DNA from: Dehalococcoidales bacterium
GTDB taxonomy: Bacteria > Chloroflexota > Dehalococcoidia > Dehalococcoidales > UBA2162
Assembly: GCA_020343555.1 (NCBI GenBank)
Contig: CP070800.1
Span: forward strand, 210,376 to 225,302
Length of the DNA stretch: 14,927 nt
Direction of reading: 5' to 3'
Positions 1-7,200 of this stretch are shown piece by piece. The notes below the pieces were generated by a model. That model worked only from the letters and a program-made list of their open reading frames with translations, was not told the DNA's origin and searched no databases. Every line of letters starts with the position of its first letter. Positions within the stretch are counted from its first letter, which is position 1. Both the position numbers and the translations under genes were made by a program.

Positions 1-53
1 GCTGCTGGTAGTACATACTCCCGGAAAATCACTCGAAAGGTAGAGAAGATACA

Positions 54-356
54 ATGACGGAAAAACGAACTATTAATGTTGGAGTACAGGTTTTACCTTT
101 GCACGATGACGTGTATCCCATTGTCGACGCTGCGATAAAAATCATCCAGGACAGTGGGGTAAAGTATGAGGTTGGACCACTGGAAACAACCCTGGAAGGC
201 GATGACCTGGACCAGTTGATCGATATAGCTAAATCTGCTCACAGAGAGTGTTTTAAAGCGGGTGCCGGCAAGGTAGTTACCATTATCAAGATCGCTGATG
301 CGCTGGAAGGCACGACGATTGAGGATAAGGTTAGTAAATATCGGAAGGTCGATTAG
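54..356 (+). CDS. Thiamine-binding protein, MTH1187/YkoF-like
   Basis: A small cytoplasmic protein of 100 residues, the usual length for single-domain members of the thiamine-binding MTH1187/YkoF-like family. The family folds as a ferredoxin-like alpha/beta unit and binds thiamine or its hydroxymethylpyrimidine part. Visible family features are the N-terminal strand (INVGVQVLPL), the central GVKYEVGPLETTLEG segment and the helix that carries HRECFKAGAGKVVTIIKI. It is the first gene of a four-gene operon and overlaps the next start by one base (TAG/GTG), so the two are probably translationally coupled. The association with the ThiXYZ-like transporter supports a role in thiamine-precursor salvage, either as a carrier or as a sensor; which one cannot be told. 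A purine-rich stretch (gaaaggtagagaag) precedes the ATG but is not a textbook ribosome-binding site. The operon promoter, and any TPP riboswitch, would lie before the window. Confidence 0.85.
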   Translation: MTEKRTINVGVQVLPLHDDVYPIVDAAIKIIQDSGVKYEVGPLETTLEGDDLDQLIDIAKSAHRECFKAGAGKVVTIIKIADALEGTTIEDKVSKYRKVD

Positions 357-1144
357 TGAAATGGCGTAGAGAAATCTTACCTCCGGTCGCGTTGATTGCC
401 ACTCTTATCGTCGGCTGGTACTTTATTGCAGAAGTCAGCGGATTGGGCTCGTTTATCCTGCCGACTCCGTTTGAAGTCATCAAGGCAGGCTGGGAAACAC
501 GAAGCATTCTTGTTAATGCAATTGGAAACACCCTCCTGGCGACAGGTATCGGGCTGGTCTTGGCTCTTATCACGGGAACAGGAATTGCCGCTCTCATGGA
601 TTTCTGGCCTTTCATGCAACGTGCTCTTTACCCGATCCTGGTAGTTTCACAGACTATCCAGATACTGGCTATCGCTCCGATTTTTATCATCTGGTTCGGT
701 TTCGGTCTGACGCCAACAATACTGACCGTGATATTGTTCTGTTTTTTCCCGCTGGCGATTAGCACTGCCGATGGCCTGACATCCTCCGATCCCGAGTTGA
801 TAGCGTTGCTGTATACCATGAAAGCCAGTAGATGGCAGATATGGAGAATGGTGCGTCTGCCATCAGCTCTGCCGTCATTTTTTTCCGGCCTCCGCTTAGC
901 CGTGACCTACAGCGTCGTAGCAGCCACCATCGGTGAATGGGTAGGCGGTTCTTCGGGGCTGGGGCTATATATGCTACGATCTAAAAACGCCCTGGCGACC
1001 GACCAGGTATTCGCCGCCATGTTTATAACATCCCTGCTGAGTATATTTCTTTTTATGCTCGTTTATTATATCGAACGCCTGGTTTTACCCTGGTATCACT
1101 CCAGGCAACGAACAGAAAAATGGGAAGGATCAGGAATTTTCTAA
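356..1144 (+). CDS. ABC transporter permease, ThiX-like (thiamine precursor uptake)
   Basis: Inner-membrane subunit of a binding-protein-dependent ABC importer, 262 residues. About six hydrophobic segments can be seen (near residues 10-27, 55-80, 92-114, 118-138, 180-198 and 222-243). The cytoplasmic EAA loop that contacts the ATPase lies near 153-173 (YTMKASRWQIWRMVRLPSALP-type pattern, with the usual LP end). The start is GTG at 356, preceded by GGAAGG at 342-347 with about eight bases of spacing; no in-frame ATG fits better. The sequence resembles the SsuC/TauC/ThiX group. The neighbouring ThiY-like binding protein and thiamine-binding protein point to pyrimidine or thiamine precursor uptake, not sulfonate or nitrate uptake. 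Specificity is inferred from context. Confidence 0.88.
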   Translation: MKWRREILPPVALIATLIVGWYFIAEVSGLGSFILPTPFEVIKAGWETRSILVNAIGNTLLATGIGLVLALITGTGIAALMDFWPFMQRALYPILVVSQTIQILAIAPIFIIWFGFGLTPTILTVILFCFFPLAISTADGLTSSDPELIALLYTMKASRWQIWRMVRLPSALPSFFSGLRLAVTYSVVAATIGEWVGGSSGLGLYMLRSKNALATDQVFAAMFITSLLSIFLFMLVYYIERLVLPWYHSRQRTEKWEGSGIF

Positions 1145-1161
1145 TTTAAGGAGGATAAATA

Positions 1162-2142
1162 ATGAAACGCATATTATTATTCGTACTAACGATAATAACA
1201 ATATTTGTGTTTACCTCGTGCCGCGGTTCGGAGGTAGAGGAACTTACTCCGGTAACGCTCATGCTGGACTGGGTACCGAACACAAACCACACGGGAATAT
1301 TCGTGGCGGAAGCCAAAGGTTACTTCGAAGAAGCAGGACTTGATGTCAGCATAATCCAGCCAGGAGAGGTGTACGCGGAAGCGGCGGTGGTCAGCGGTGT
1401 TGCAGATTTCGGCATCAGTTTCCAGGAACAGGTTACCCTGGCACGGGCTGATAACGTACCAATCGTGTCGATCGCAGCGGTGATCCAGCATAATACATCC
1501 GGTTTTGCTTCTCTGACTGAAATCAATGTTACCGATCCCGCGGATTTTGAAGGATTGCGTTACGGTTCGTTCGGATCTCCTTTTGAGGTTCCTACATTAA
1601 AAGTGTTGATGGAATGTGCCGGCGGGGATTTCGAAAAACTTGAGATAGTTAACACCGGCTACGCCGATCCCCTGGCTTTGATGTCCGAAAGAAAGACTGA
1701 TCTGGGATGGATATTTTATGGCTGGCAGGCTTTCCAGGCGGAACAACAGGATATTGATATAAATGTAGTGATGATGAAAGACTGGTTCGACTGCATCCCT
1801 GACTACTATACTCCAATTGTAATCACCAGCGAAGACAACATTTCCAGTAATCCCGGAGTTGTCAGGGATTTTTGCCAAGCTCTATCGCGAGGTTATGAAT
1901 TTGCGGTAAATAGTCCGGATGAGGCTGCCGCTCTTTTGCTTGATGCAGTACCTGAGCTTGATTCCGAACTCGTAAAAGCAAGCCAAAACTGGCTTTCGAA
2001 GTATTACCAGGCTGACGCACCACGCTGGGGAGAACAAAAGGAGAGTGTCTGGCAGGGGTATTCGGACTGGATGTTTGAAAACGGGATTCTGCAATCTTCT
2101 ATTTCCGGGAAGGATGCCTTTACGAATGAGTTTCTGCCTTAG
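1162..2142 (+). CDS. ABC substrate-binding lipoprotein, ThiY/NMT1-like
   Basis: Extracytoplasmic binding protein of 326 residues, NMT1/THI5-like. A lipoprotein signal runs over residues 1-19 and ends in a lipobox (VFTSC), so Cys20 is the likely lipidated residue. Just after it stands the family signature LDWVPNTNHTG (about 35-45), which shapes the pyrimidine site in ThiY and THI5-type proteins; His43 is the conserved histidine in it. The later pieces YGSFGSPFEVPTL and DLGWIFYGWQ are also typical. ThiY proteins bind formylaminopyrimidine or related HMP precursors for thiamine salvage. A strong ribosome-binding site (aaggagg, about 8 bases before the ATG) fixes the start. It follows the permease by 17 bases and is clearly in the same operon. 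Confidence 0.9.
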   Translation: MKRILLFVLTIITIFVFTSCRGSEVEELTPVTLMLDWVPNTNHTGIFVAEAKGYFEEAGLDVSIIQPGEVYAEAAVVSGVADFGISFQEQVTLARADNVPIVSIAAVIQHNTSGFASLTEINVTDPADFEGLRYGSFGSPFEVPTLKVLMECAGGDFEKLEIVNTGYADPLALMSERKTDLGWIFYGWQAFQAEQQDIDINVVMMKDWFDCIPDYYTPIVITSEDNISSNPGVVRDFCQALSRGYEFAVNSPDEAAALLLDAVPELDSELVKASQNWLSKYYQADAPRWGEQKESVWQGYSDWMFENGILQSSISGKDAFTNEFLP

Positions 2143-2242
2143 TACCTTGTCTCGGAAACACCTTTTGTATATACTCATCCTTCGACAGGCTCAGGATGAG
2201 CGGATTTAGTGGAATACATGTGACTTATACAATTGAGTTAAG
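2143..2242 (+). repeat. Intergenic REP-like palindrome inside the thi operon
   Basis: In the 100-base gap between the binding protein and the ATPase, ctcatcct (2174-2181) pairs with aggatgag (2193-2200) around an 11-base loop (tcgacaggctc). The unit has the look of short extragenic palindromic repeats common in bacterial genomes. It could act as an mRNA stabiliser or partial transcription stop and lower ATPase expression relative to the upstream genes. There is no T-run, so it is not a standard terminator. Confidence 0.6.
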
Positions 2243-3007
2243 ATGATGATACCGCGTATTGAATTCAGACATATAAGTAAGACTTTCTCCGGTACAAATC
2301 AGACCATTCCGGCACTGAGAAACGTATTTTTCAGTGTGATGCCGGGAGAGTTTGTAACGATCACAGGAATAAGTGGGAGTGGCAAAAGTACGTTATTCAA
2401 TCTTTGTGCCGGACTCATCGTACCCGATGAAGGTGAAATACTGATCGATGGCGAAAAACCTGCCGGTCTCGCAGGGATGACGGGCTATATGCCCCAGCGT
2501 GATTTGCTGCTCCCCTGGCGAAGCGTATTGGACAATACTCTCCTTCCACTAGAGATACAGGGTGTTGCGAAAGAAGAATCGCGTGAGAAGGCTCTTGAAA
2601 TGCTTCCTTATTTCGGACTGGAAACATTCGAGGATGAGTATCCTTCAGCACTTTCCGGGGGGATGCGCCAGCGTGCCGCGTTGATGAGAACATGGCTTAC
2701 AGGTTGTTCTACACTCCTTCTTGATGAACCGTTCGGTGCTCTTGATGCCCTGACTCGCAAGGAGTTGCAAAACTGGCTGTTGAATGTCTGGCAGGAATTC
2801 GGACGGACGGTTATGTTTATAACCCACGATATAGAGGAAGCTATCTACCTTGCCGACCGTGTGATCGTACTGAGTGCACGCCCCGGTGAAGTTAAAAGAG
2901 TATTGGCTGTAAATTTACCCCGTCCCCGGCATCAACAAATGATCGCCGAACCAGAATTCGGAAGTCTTGTAAGAGAATTACTCGATGAGCTGGGTGTTAA
3001 TTCCTGA
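2243..3007 (+). CDS. ABC transporter ATP-binding protein, ThiZ-like
   Basis: ATPase subunit of the same importer, 254 residues. All motor motifs are intact: Walker A GISGSGKST (42-50), Q-loop Gln85 (YMPQ), signature LSGGMRQ (137-143), Walker B LLLDEP with Asp161-Glu162, D-loop ALDA and H-loop His195 (ITHD). Length and motifs match the nitrate/sulfonate/taurine/thiamine precursor ATPase group (SsuB/TauB/ThiZ). The start may be either of two adjacent ATG codons (2243 or 2246). Both have a weak ribosome-binding site (gagttaag) and the gap before them is 100 bases, so translation may be lower than for the upstream genes. The thiamine-precursor role rests on the ThiY-like neighbour. Confidence 0.9.
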   Translation: MMIPRIEFRHISKTFSGTNQTIPALRNVFFSVMPGEFVTITGISGSGKSTLFNLCAGLIVPDEGEILIDGEKPAGLAGMTGYMPQRDLLLPWRSVLDNTLLPLEIQGVAKEESREKALEMLPYFGLETFEDEYPSALSGGMRQRAALMRTWLTGCSTLLLDEPFGALDALTRKELQNWLLNVWQEFGRTVMFITHDIEEAIYLADRVIVLSARPGEVKRVLAVNLPRPRHQQMIAEPEFGSLVRELLDELGVNS

Positions 3008-3061
3008 AGCAGGTGGTTGCATTATCACGTTGATATTTAATACAAACAGCTTTTCAACACA

Positions 3062-3154
3062 ATGACGAGAAAGAAAAAGGAACCTTTAGATATTGAGGTT
3101 ACGCCTAAAGAATACGAGCAGTTGAAAGTATATACTCTGCAATCTTCTGAATAG
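3062..3154 (+). CDS. Possible small lysine-rich peptide (doubtful)
   Basis: An ATG at 3062 opens a 30-codon frame ending in TAG at 3152-3154. The N-terminus is very basic (MTRKKKEPLDIEVTP), followed by KEYEQLKVYTLQSSE. It begins 54 bases after the ATPase gene and its end overlaps, on the opposite strand, the last 50 bases of the hypothetical gene 3105-3662. There is no clear ribosome-binding site. It could be chance, or the start of a gene cut off by a rearrangement. Listed only because it is easily missed. Confidence 0.18.
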   Translation: MTRKKKEPLDIEVTPKEYEQLKVYTLQSSE

Positions 3155-3662
3155 CTGTCCAATCATAGTTAGTCAGTCTGATTCGCCTGTCTACCTGTAG
3201 TGTCCACCCCTGAAACTCTTTAGTATAACTATGGATTGTCAAGTTACCGATATTTCTAGCCAGGTTCTTTATATCATGATCACCGGAGAGTGTTTCAGAT
3301 AATCCTGTACCGTAATCGTTGCCTTTCCAGATTACGTCGACTACTCTACCGAAAATCGGAAATGTCTTTTTTCGTATCGTTTTTATATCAACCGTTTTAT
3401 GATCCGGGACAGGTCTTTCATCAGGTATACCAAAAATTACCCACCATTGAGGTGGGCTGTTTCTACTCCCATCCTTTTTCAAAATATTTATCCATCTGAC
3501 TAATCCTTCTGGTATGTCAATAATCCCGAGAGATCGCTGGTACCACGAATTTTCAACTTTTTCTTCTACTCGGTTACGGTCAGATAGGATAGCGGTAACA
3601 CCTAGCGAATTTAGGTTTTGAGCTAGCTTATCTCTTGCTTTATCACGTAGCAATTCTCTCAT
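3105..3662 (-). CDS. Hypothetical protein, 185 residues
   Basis: I do not recognise this protein. It has no signal peptide or membrane segment, so it is probably cytoplasmic. It is basic at the N-terminus (MRELLRDKARDKLAQNL) and has an aromatic, Pro-rich centre (SPPQWWVIFGIPDERPVPD), then a C-terminal part with LQVDRRIRLTNYDW and a closing helix. No catalytic motif stands out. The gene lies alone between the end of the thi operon (convergent) and a repeat-bearing intergenic region. There is no Shine-Dalgarno sequence before the ATG. Instead an extended -10 promoter lies 9 bases upstream, which suggests a leaderless mRNA. Length, codon use and the promoter support a real gene. Confidence 0.65.
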   Translation of the reverse strand: MRELLRDKARDKLAQNLNSLGVTAILSDRNRVEEKVENSWYQRSLGIIDIPEGLVRWINILKKDGSRNSPPQWWVIFGIPDERPVPDHKTVDIKTIRKKTFPIFGRVVDVIWKGNDYGTGLSETLSGDHDIKNLARNIGNLTIHSYTKEFQGWTLQVDRRIRLTNYDWTAIQKIAEYILSTARIL

Positions 3663-3671
3663 TTGTTTGAT

Positions 3672-3680
3672 ATTATATCA
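3672..3680 (-). promoter_or_regulatory. Extended -10 promoter of hypothetical gene, near-leaderless
   Basis: On the minus strand TGaTATAAT occupies 3680-3672, an extended -10 element. Only nine bases (3671-3663) separate it from the ATG at 3662, so a start 6-8 bases downstream of the -10 would give an mRNA beginning at or within a few bases of the ATG. No good -35 is seen, as is common with extended -10 promoters. Confidence 0.5.
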
Positions 3681-3760
3681 TAGTCCATCTGCCAAGGTTA
3701 TTAAGGCAGTAAATTCTATGGTATATATTTTGGGGCGAATATGTTTACGGAAAAAAATTA

Positions 3761-3859
3761 TCATCCAATTTCATCTGGTAATTTAAGGCTAAATGGGATG
3801 TTCGTAGTACGTCCACGTTCTGACGTTGTTGTCTGATACATATAGCTATTTGGATCCAT
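3761..3859 (-). CDS. Small ORF or gene remnant ending in SERGRTTNIPF...
   Basis: A 32-codon frame on the minus strand: MDPNSYMYQTTT, then SERGRTTNIPF, then SLKLPDEIG and a TGA stop. The second copy of the repeat (around 9941-10040) encodes the same SERGRTTNIPF block. In those 33 bases the two copies differ at three sites, all third positions and all synonymous, which points to selection on the peptide in this frame at some time. There is no ribosome-binding site, so this may be the 3' end of a lost larger gene, not a free peptide. I do not recognise the peptide. Confidence 0.35.
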   Translation of the reverse strand: MDPNSYMYQTTTSERGRTTNIPFSLKLPDEIG

Positions 3860-3890
3860 AATTAACGTTCATTTTTACGAAGCAACAACC
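3771..3890 (-). repeat. Dispersed repeat, copy R1
   Basis: About 120 bases align with 9953-10079 in the same orientation. The best block is 21 identical bases (3804-3824 = 9986-10006). Flanking similarity runs from tcat(c/t)tg at the left to the ttt.tcac/agcaacaacc-type end at the right, with a shared ggatcc in the middle. On the minus strand it contains the reading frame 3761-3859. Both copies are intergenic. Confidence 0.7.
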
Positions 3891-3957
3891 ATCTTGTTGG
3901 GTGTCGAGTCACTCTATTTGCTAGGATTAACCTTGAATTCTCTTAACAAACATTTGT

Positions 3958-4004
3958 AAAAAGAAAGGCACCTCGAAAGATGTCATCGAAGTGCCTTTCT
4001 TTTT
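3958..4004. terminator. Bidirectional rho-independent terminator
   Basis: An arm at 3958-3976 (aaaaagaaaggcac...) pairs with 3986-4004 over 19 positions with one imperfect pair, around a 9-base loop. Both sides end in A/T runs, so it works in either direction. On the minus strand the imperfect pair becomes a G-U wobble and the stem is followed by ctttcttttt. It ends the selenoprotein transcript 16 bases after its stop codon. Confidence 0.88.
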
Positions 4005-4019
4005 GTTAACGGATTGTCT

Positions 4020-5702
4020 TTATTGAGGTATTTCGCAAGTACCATCCATGCAATTTAATTGGACCGGCATCCTGATAGGAATCTCATCTTTGCGAATTCC
4101 ACTCGCAGGAATCCATTTATCAATTGACTCGGTCTGAATATAGGTAAAATCAGCAGTCATAAAAACAGGGTTCCATTCACCACCCAGGACGATGAAGTTA
4201 ATCTGTGAAGCTTCAAAGGGACGTCTGCCCCCTTTATTGATTGTTTTCGCCTCTTGCACCAGGTATTCGGCCAACTGCTGTTTCGTCTCAAAACCTTCTT
4301 CGTCTTTCAGACTCCTGGCTACCAACGGATCAAGGATAAAAGTCGACCCGCCCACACCACACATCACTTCCGCCATCCGTCTGGCTGGCCCGACACTGAA
4401 ACCCTGCATACTCCAACCCCGGAATAGACTTATCGTACTGTCTGTTGCTTTGAATCCCTTTTCCACATGAAAAGGTTCAAAGGGAGAGCGTTCCTGGTTT
4501 TCACCGCAACAAAGGTTATTATAGTTAAAGTTATTGCCAGCACCTCCGGTGAAGTTTTCCGCTAGGTTGATATCCCCGAAATTGATGGTCATGAGGGTTC
4601 CAGCCCTGCCAATGACCGAGTTAGCAAAGTTAAATGGACTCAAAGCACTGCTTCCACAGTTCATACCAATATCATTGCGGATAGGTCCGTTAACCAATAT
4701 CATATGGCACCATGAGCCAGTAGAACTAGGGATTAATGCTCGTTGGGTAGCGGCAATAGCTAGAATAACCGGAAAATGTTCCGGACGGGCACCTGCCATA
4801 ACAGCATTAATTGCTACTTTTTCCACGGTATATTCCAATTTTTCCTCATGGGGTGTTACCGACATATGTCCAATAACCTCCTGAGGATCATGGTCGGTAC
4901 CGGTCAGCATTTCGGTAACTCGTTCTTCTGTGGGCATTATAATCGGTAATCCGTCGGTCCAGCCATTTTGGATGAATAGCCTTGCAAGATTATCCTCAGT
5001 ATCCAGCTCTAGAAGCCGTAAACGATGGGATCTTTTCAAAGGTTCAGGATGTTTTTCCTCTTCGGTCAGCGGCTTGGTCAGAACCTCTATCAACTCCTCC
5101 ATCAGTGGCTTGCCAGTAATGGGATCATTACCCTCAACATACTTCTGATGGGTTTCTCGTGACACCCAAGCAGTCGGATGCGGTGGATAACTAAAACGTA
5201 ACGGCACACCATGGATCTTGCTGTCCCGTTCCATGTAATTGGTGAAGTGAGACGTAGCCATTGGAGCGGTCGGGATACCGGCGTCTTCAATGATTCGGGC
5301 AAATTCGGCGAGACTCGCCGTACATCCATCTCAGGAGCCGACCCCAAAGATTGCAGCGTCGGCATTCTCCTTTACCTCCTGCCATAGGACCGGATCATTC
5401 GCGAAGGTATTGTTCGCTTTACTGCGGAAGACAGTCTTTATCTCCGGATGGTTCCGCGTAAACCAGGAATGCACCTCCTCCATAAATTCTTTGGCTCCGG
5501 CAAATCCGGTATCTATTAGATATACGGTCTTACCATCGAGGGTGGGTAGTCGCTCTGCCATACTCATCTTCTGCAAGGAACCTTCCGGCTGCCCGAGTGG
5601 ATTCAGCAGGTCCATCATTTCGTTTTCCGGTGACAAGGCTCTTCCGAAAATGCCGCTCGGTTGGCCGCGTGGGTCCAGAACCTGTATCAAATCATTACTC
5701 AT
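4020..5702 (-). CDS. UGSC-family selenoprotein (Sec by in-frame UGA), variant U-D-G-C motif
   Basis: Read as one 560-residue protein with a selenocysteine at residue 124, encoded by UGA at 5333-5331. The upstream part (1-123) ends in DAAIFGVGS; the frame continues without shift as Sec-DGCTASLAEFARIIEDAGIPT, which fits the family's domain (GxGx-U-G-S-C-T). The C-terminal domain (about 172-560) carries GWTDGLPIIMPTEERV, VEKVAINAVMAGARPEHFPV, a Gly/Asn-rich core and FNYNNLCCGENQERSPFEP, all typical of UGSC-associated proteins. The ATG at 5702 has a strong ribosome-binding site (aaggagg, 5714-5708), while the ATG at 5261, which would start the downstream frame alone, has none. U-x-x-C suggests a thiol/selenol redox function; the substrate is unknown. 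The main alternative is a Cys-to-stop mutation or a sequencing error. There is no signal peptide or membrane segment. The terminator at 3958-4004 follows. Confidence 0.82.
5306..5333 (-). promoter_or_regulatory. UGA Sec codon with putative bacterial SECIS hairpin
   Basis: On the minus strand UGA (5333-5331) is followed after ten bases by CGGCGA (5320-5315), loop GUC (5314-5312) and UCGCCG (5311-5306), a perfect 6-bp stem. The apical loop begins 16 bases after the UGA with G as its first base. Known bacterial SECIS elements need a stem-loop shortly after the UGA with a G among the first two loop bases, and this fits. The position inside the coding frame is as expected for SelB-dependent decoding. 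Confidence 0.75.
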
Positions 5703-6004
5703 GTTCTCCTCCTTATTATTAGAGTACTCATCTATCTCGGTATAATTATAAAGGTTCGAGTATGTTTACCTAATATTTCATGGTATTTGTGAAAAGCTAT
5801 TGGTGACTCTACAATACAGAAACTTTATGCCAACTTTAAAGATATTATATCCTATCTAATCCAGGTTTCCACTTTAATGTTATGAAGTTATTCATGCTAA
5901 GAACACAAAATTGTTTCAATTAGAATTCAAACTTTCCCCATTTACACCATGAAGATTGACGTCCTGACAAAATACTTGGGGTATCGATCTCGAACAATGT
6001 AAAT
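5703..6004. other. Intergenic region upstream of the selenoprotein gene
   Basis: About 300 AT-rich bases between the SDR stop and the selenoprotein start. The ribosome-binding site lies at its left edge. Two TATAAT hexamers face the selenoprotein gene (5750-5745 and 5849-5844), but neither has a convincing -35 at 16-18 bases. No terminator hairpin or ORF of note was seen. The gap size suggests separate transcription of the selenoprotein gene. Confidence 0.4.
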
Positions 6005-6931
6005 CTACCAGTCCGGCGGACCAACCCTCTCCTGCTTGTCGTATCGCACTGTGTAAGTATGACTCATACCCCTGATAAGATTCCAGCGTTCTTCGTTAAC
6101 CTGTTCTTCCGGCACTGCACGGATGATAGCGTCGTGACGTGAGATATAGCCATCTGTGAACTCGGGATGTGTGTGGATGAATAGATCATTACGCCGGATA
6201 CCACGCAGCACACGTTCGCCCATCTCCAATGGATCCATGAAAACTCTCTGCATGTCTTCCATGGAGCGCTGCCTTTCCCCAGACCTCTGAGGTAATCCGG
6301 TGTCGCCTTCGTTCCTGAGATGCTCAGGACGGTTTTCGGAAGTCGATTGTCCTAAGTTGGTCCTTGTTGGACCCGGATAAAGAACAGATACTCCGATATT
6401 ACTGTCTTCGAGATCGATAGCCAGACATTCCATAAAACCGGTAACAGCATACTTTGATGCGCAATATATAGCCATGCCGCCGGAAGCCAGTAGACCACAT
6501 GTCGATGAAGTTGAAACGATATGTCCTTCTTCTCCGTGCTTGAGCATGCGGGGCAGTAAGGTCAGTACTCCATTAATAACGCCACCGATATTAACACCCA
6601 TTCCATAGTCCCAGTCCTTGAAGGTTGTCTGCGCGGTAGTTCCACCCATACCAATACCAGCGTTATTGAATAGTACATGTATATTGCCGAACACGGATTC
6701 CACTTCATCAGCAGCCTTCGCGTAGGCTTCACGGTCTGTCACGTTAAGTTTGAGAGGATACACATTACCACCGTTTTTCTTAAACCAGGCAACTGCTTCA
6801 TCCAGAGCACTTTGACGCATATCAACGATTACTACTTTCATACCGTTTTTGACGAATACCTTGGATGTACCCAATCCGATACCACTGGCCCCGCCGGTGA
6901 CGAAGGCAGTTTTTCCTTCAACGTTTTTCAT
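6005..6931 (-). CDS. SDR family NAD(P)-dependent oxidoreductase
   Basis: Classical short-chain dehydrogenase of 308 residues, cytoplasmic. The Rossmann glycine motif is TGGASGIG (12-19). Asp37 at the end of the second strand favours NAD(H), although Arg39 two residues on may allow NADP(H). NNAG is at 89-92, and the catalytic residues are Asn114, Ser143, Tyr156 and Lys160 (YCASK). PGPTRT follows the core as in the family. The C-terminal 100 residues extend the usual 250-residue core (EFTDGYISRHDAIIRAVPEEQ and a GPPDW end), as seen in SDRs of poorly cultured bacteria. A G-rich site (aggggg) precedes the ATG by 8 bases. It probably oxidises or reduces an alcohol/ketone or sterol-like substrate; the exact one cannot be read. 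It is on the same strand as the selenoprotein gene but 302 bases away. Confidence 0.9.
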   Translation of the reverse strand: MKNVEGKTAFVTGGASGIGLGTSKVFVKNGMKVVIVDMRQSALDEAVAWFKKNGGNVYPLKLNVTDREAYAKAADEVESVFGNIHVLFNNAGIGMGGTTAQTTFKDWDYGMGVNIGGVINGVLTLLPRMLKHGEEGHIVSTSSTCGLLASGGMAIYCASKYAVTGFMECLAIDLEDSNIGVSVLYPGPTRTNLGQSTSENRPEHLRNEGDTGLPQRSGERQRSMEDMQRVFMDPLEMGERVLRGIRRNDLFIHTHPEFTDGYISRHDAIIRAVPEEQVNEERWNLIRGMSHTYTVRYDKQERVGPPDW

Positions 6932-7138
6932 TATGCGTACCCCCTATTCCTAGATTTTCTTATACACATTGAGTGTATTTTTTCCCGATTCTGCGAGTAT
7001 CATGTGTGTTACGGTTTCTTGTATATAGAGATATCTTGCATCCTATTTCCTGTTTATGATTTTATGAGTAATAAGCTAATATATTACTAAAAATAAAGGA
7101 GACATATTCAATATATTCCGATATCGACAAACATACTT

Positions 7139-7170
7139 GAGGAAGGTGGAGATAACTGCCCACCTTCCTC
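7139..7170. terminator. Terminator hairpin after the solute-binding protein gene
   Basis: gaggaaggtgg (7139-7149) pairs perfectly with ccaccttcctc (7160-7170), an 11-bp stem with a 10-base loop, 30 bases after the stop codon of the minus-strand gene 7201-9042. The minus-strand tail (aagtatgtttg) is only modestly T-rich, so it may be weak or need help. The rest of the 6932-7200 gap shows nothing more. Confidence 0.72.
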
Positions 7171-7200
7171 TACAAATAATTAATTTCAAAATATTGGGAA

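Larger units (their letters stand above)
3663..4019. other. Intergenic region, 357 bases
   Basis: Holds the promoter of the hypothetical gene at its left edge, a dispersed repeat copy (3771-3890) with a 32-codon frame on the minus strand, and the terminator shared with the selenoprotein gene (3958-4004). No other gene is seen. Confidence 0.6.

Noticed and set aside
1..53. End of a TPP riboswitch before the thiamine operon
   Set aside because: The 53 bases available hold none of the conserved TPP core; it could still lie outside the window.
4020..5261. A separate 413-residue gene starting at ATG 5261
   Set aside because: It has no ribosome-binding site and leaves out 23 residues that continue the domain after the UGA; the readthrough model explains both frames.
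5331..5702. A separate 123-residue gene ending at the UGA, or a pseudogene pair
   Set aside because: The UGA falls at the family's Sec position and a SECIS-like hairpin follows. No other stop or frameshift exists in the 560 codons, so decay is less likely.
6677..7090. A 137-codon plus-strand frame across the SDR start
   Set aside because: It lies mostly antisense to a well-supported SDR and shows no family features; a shadow frame.
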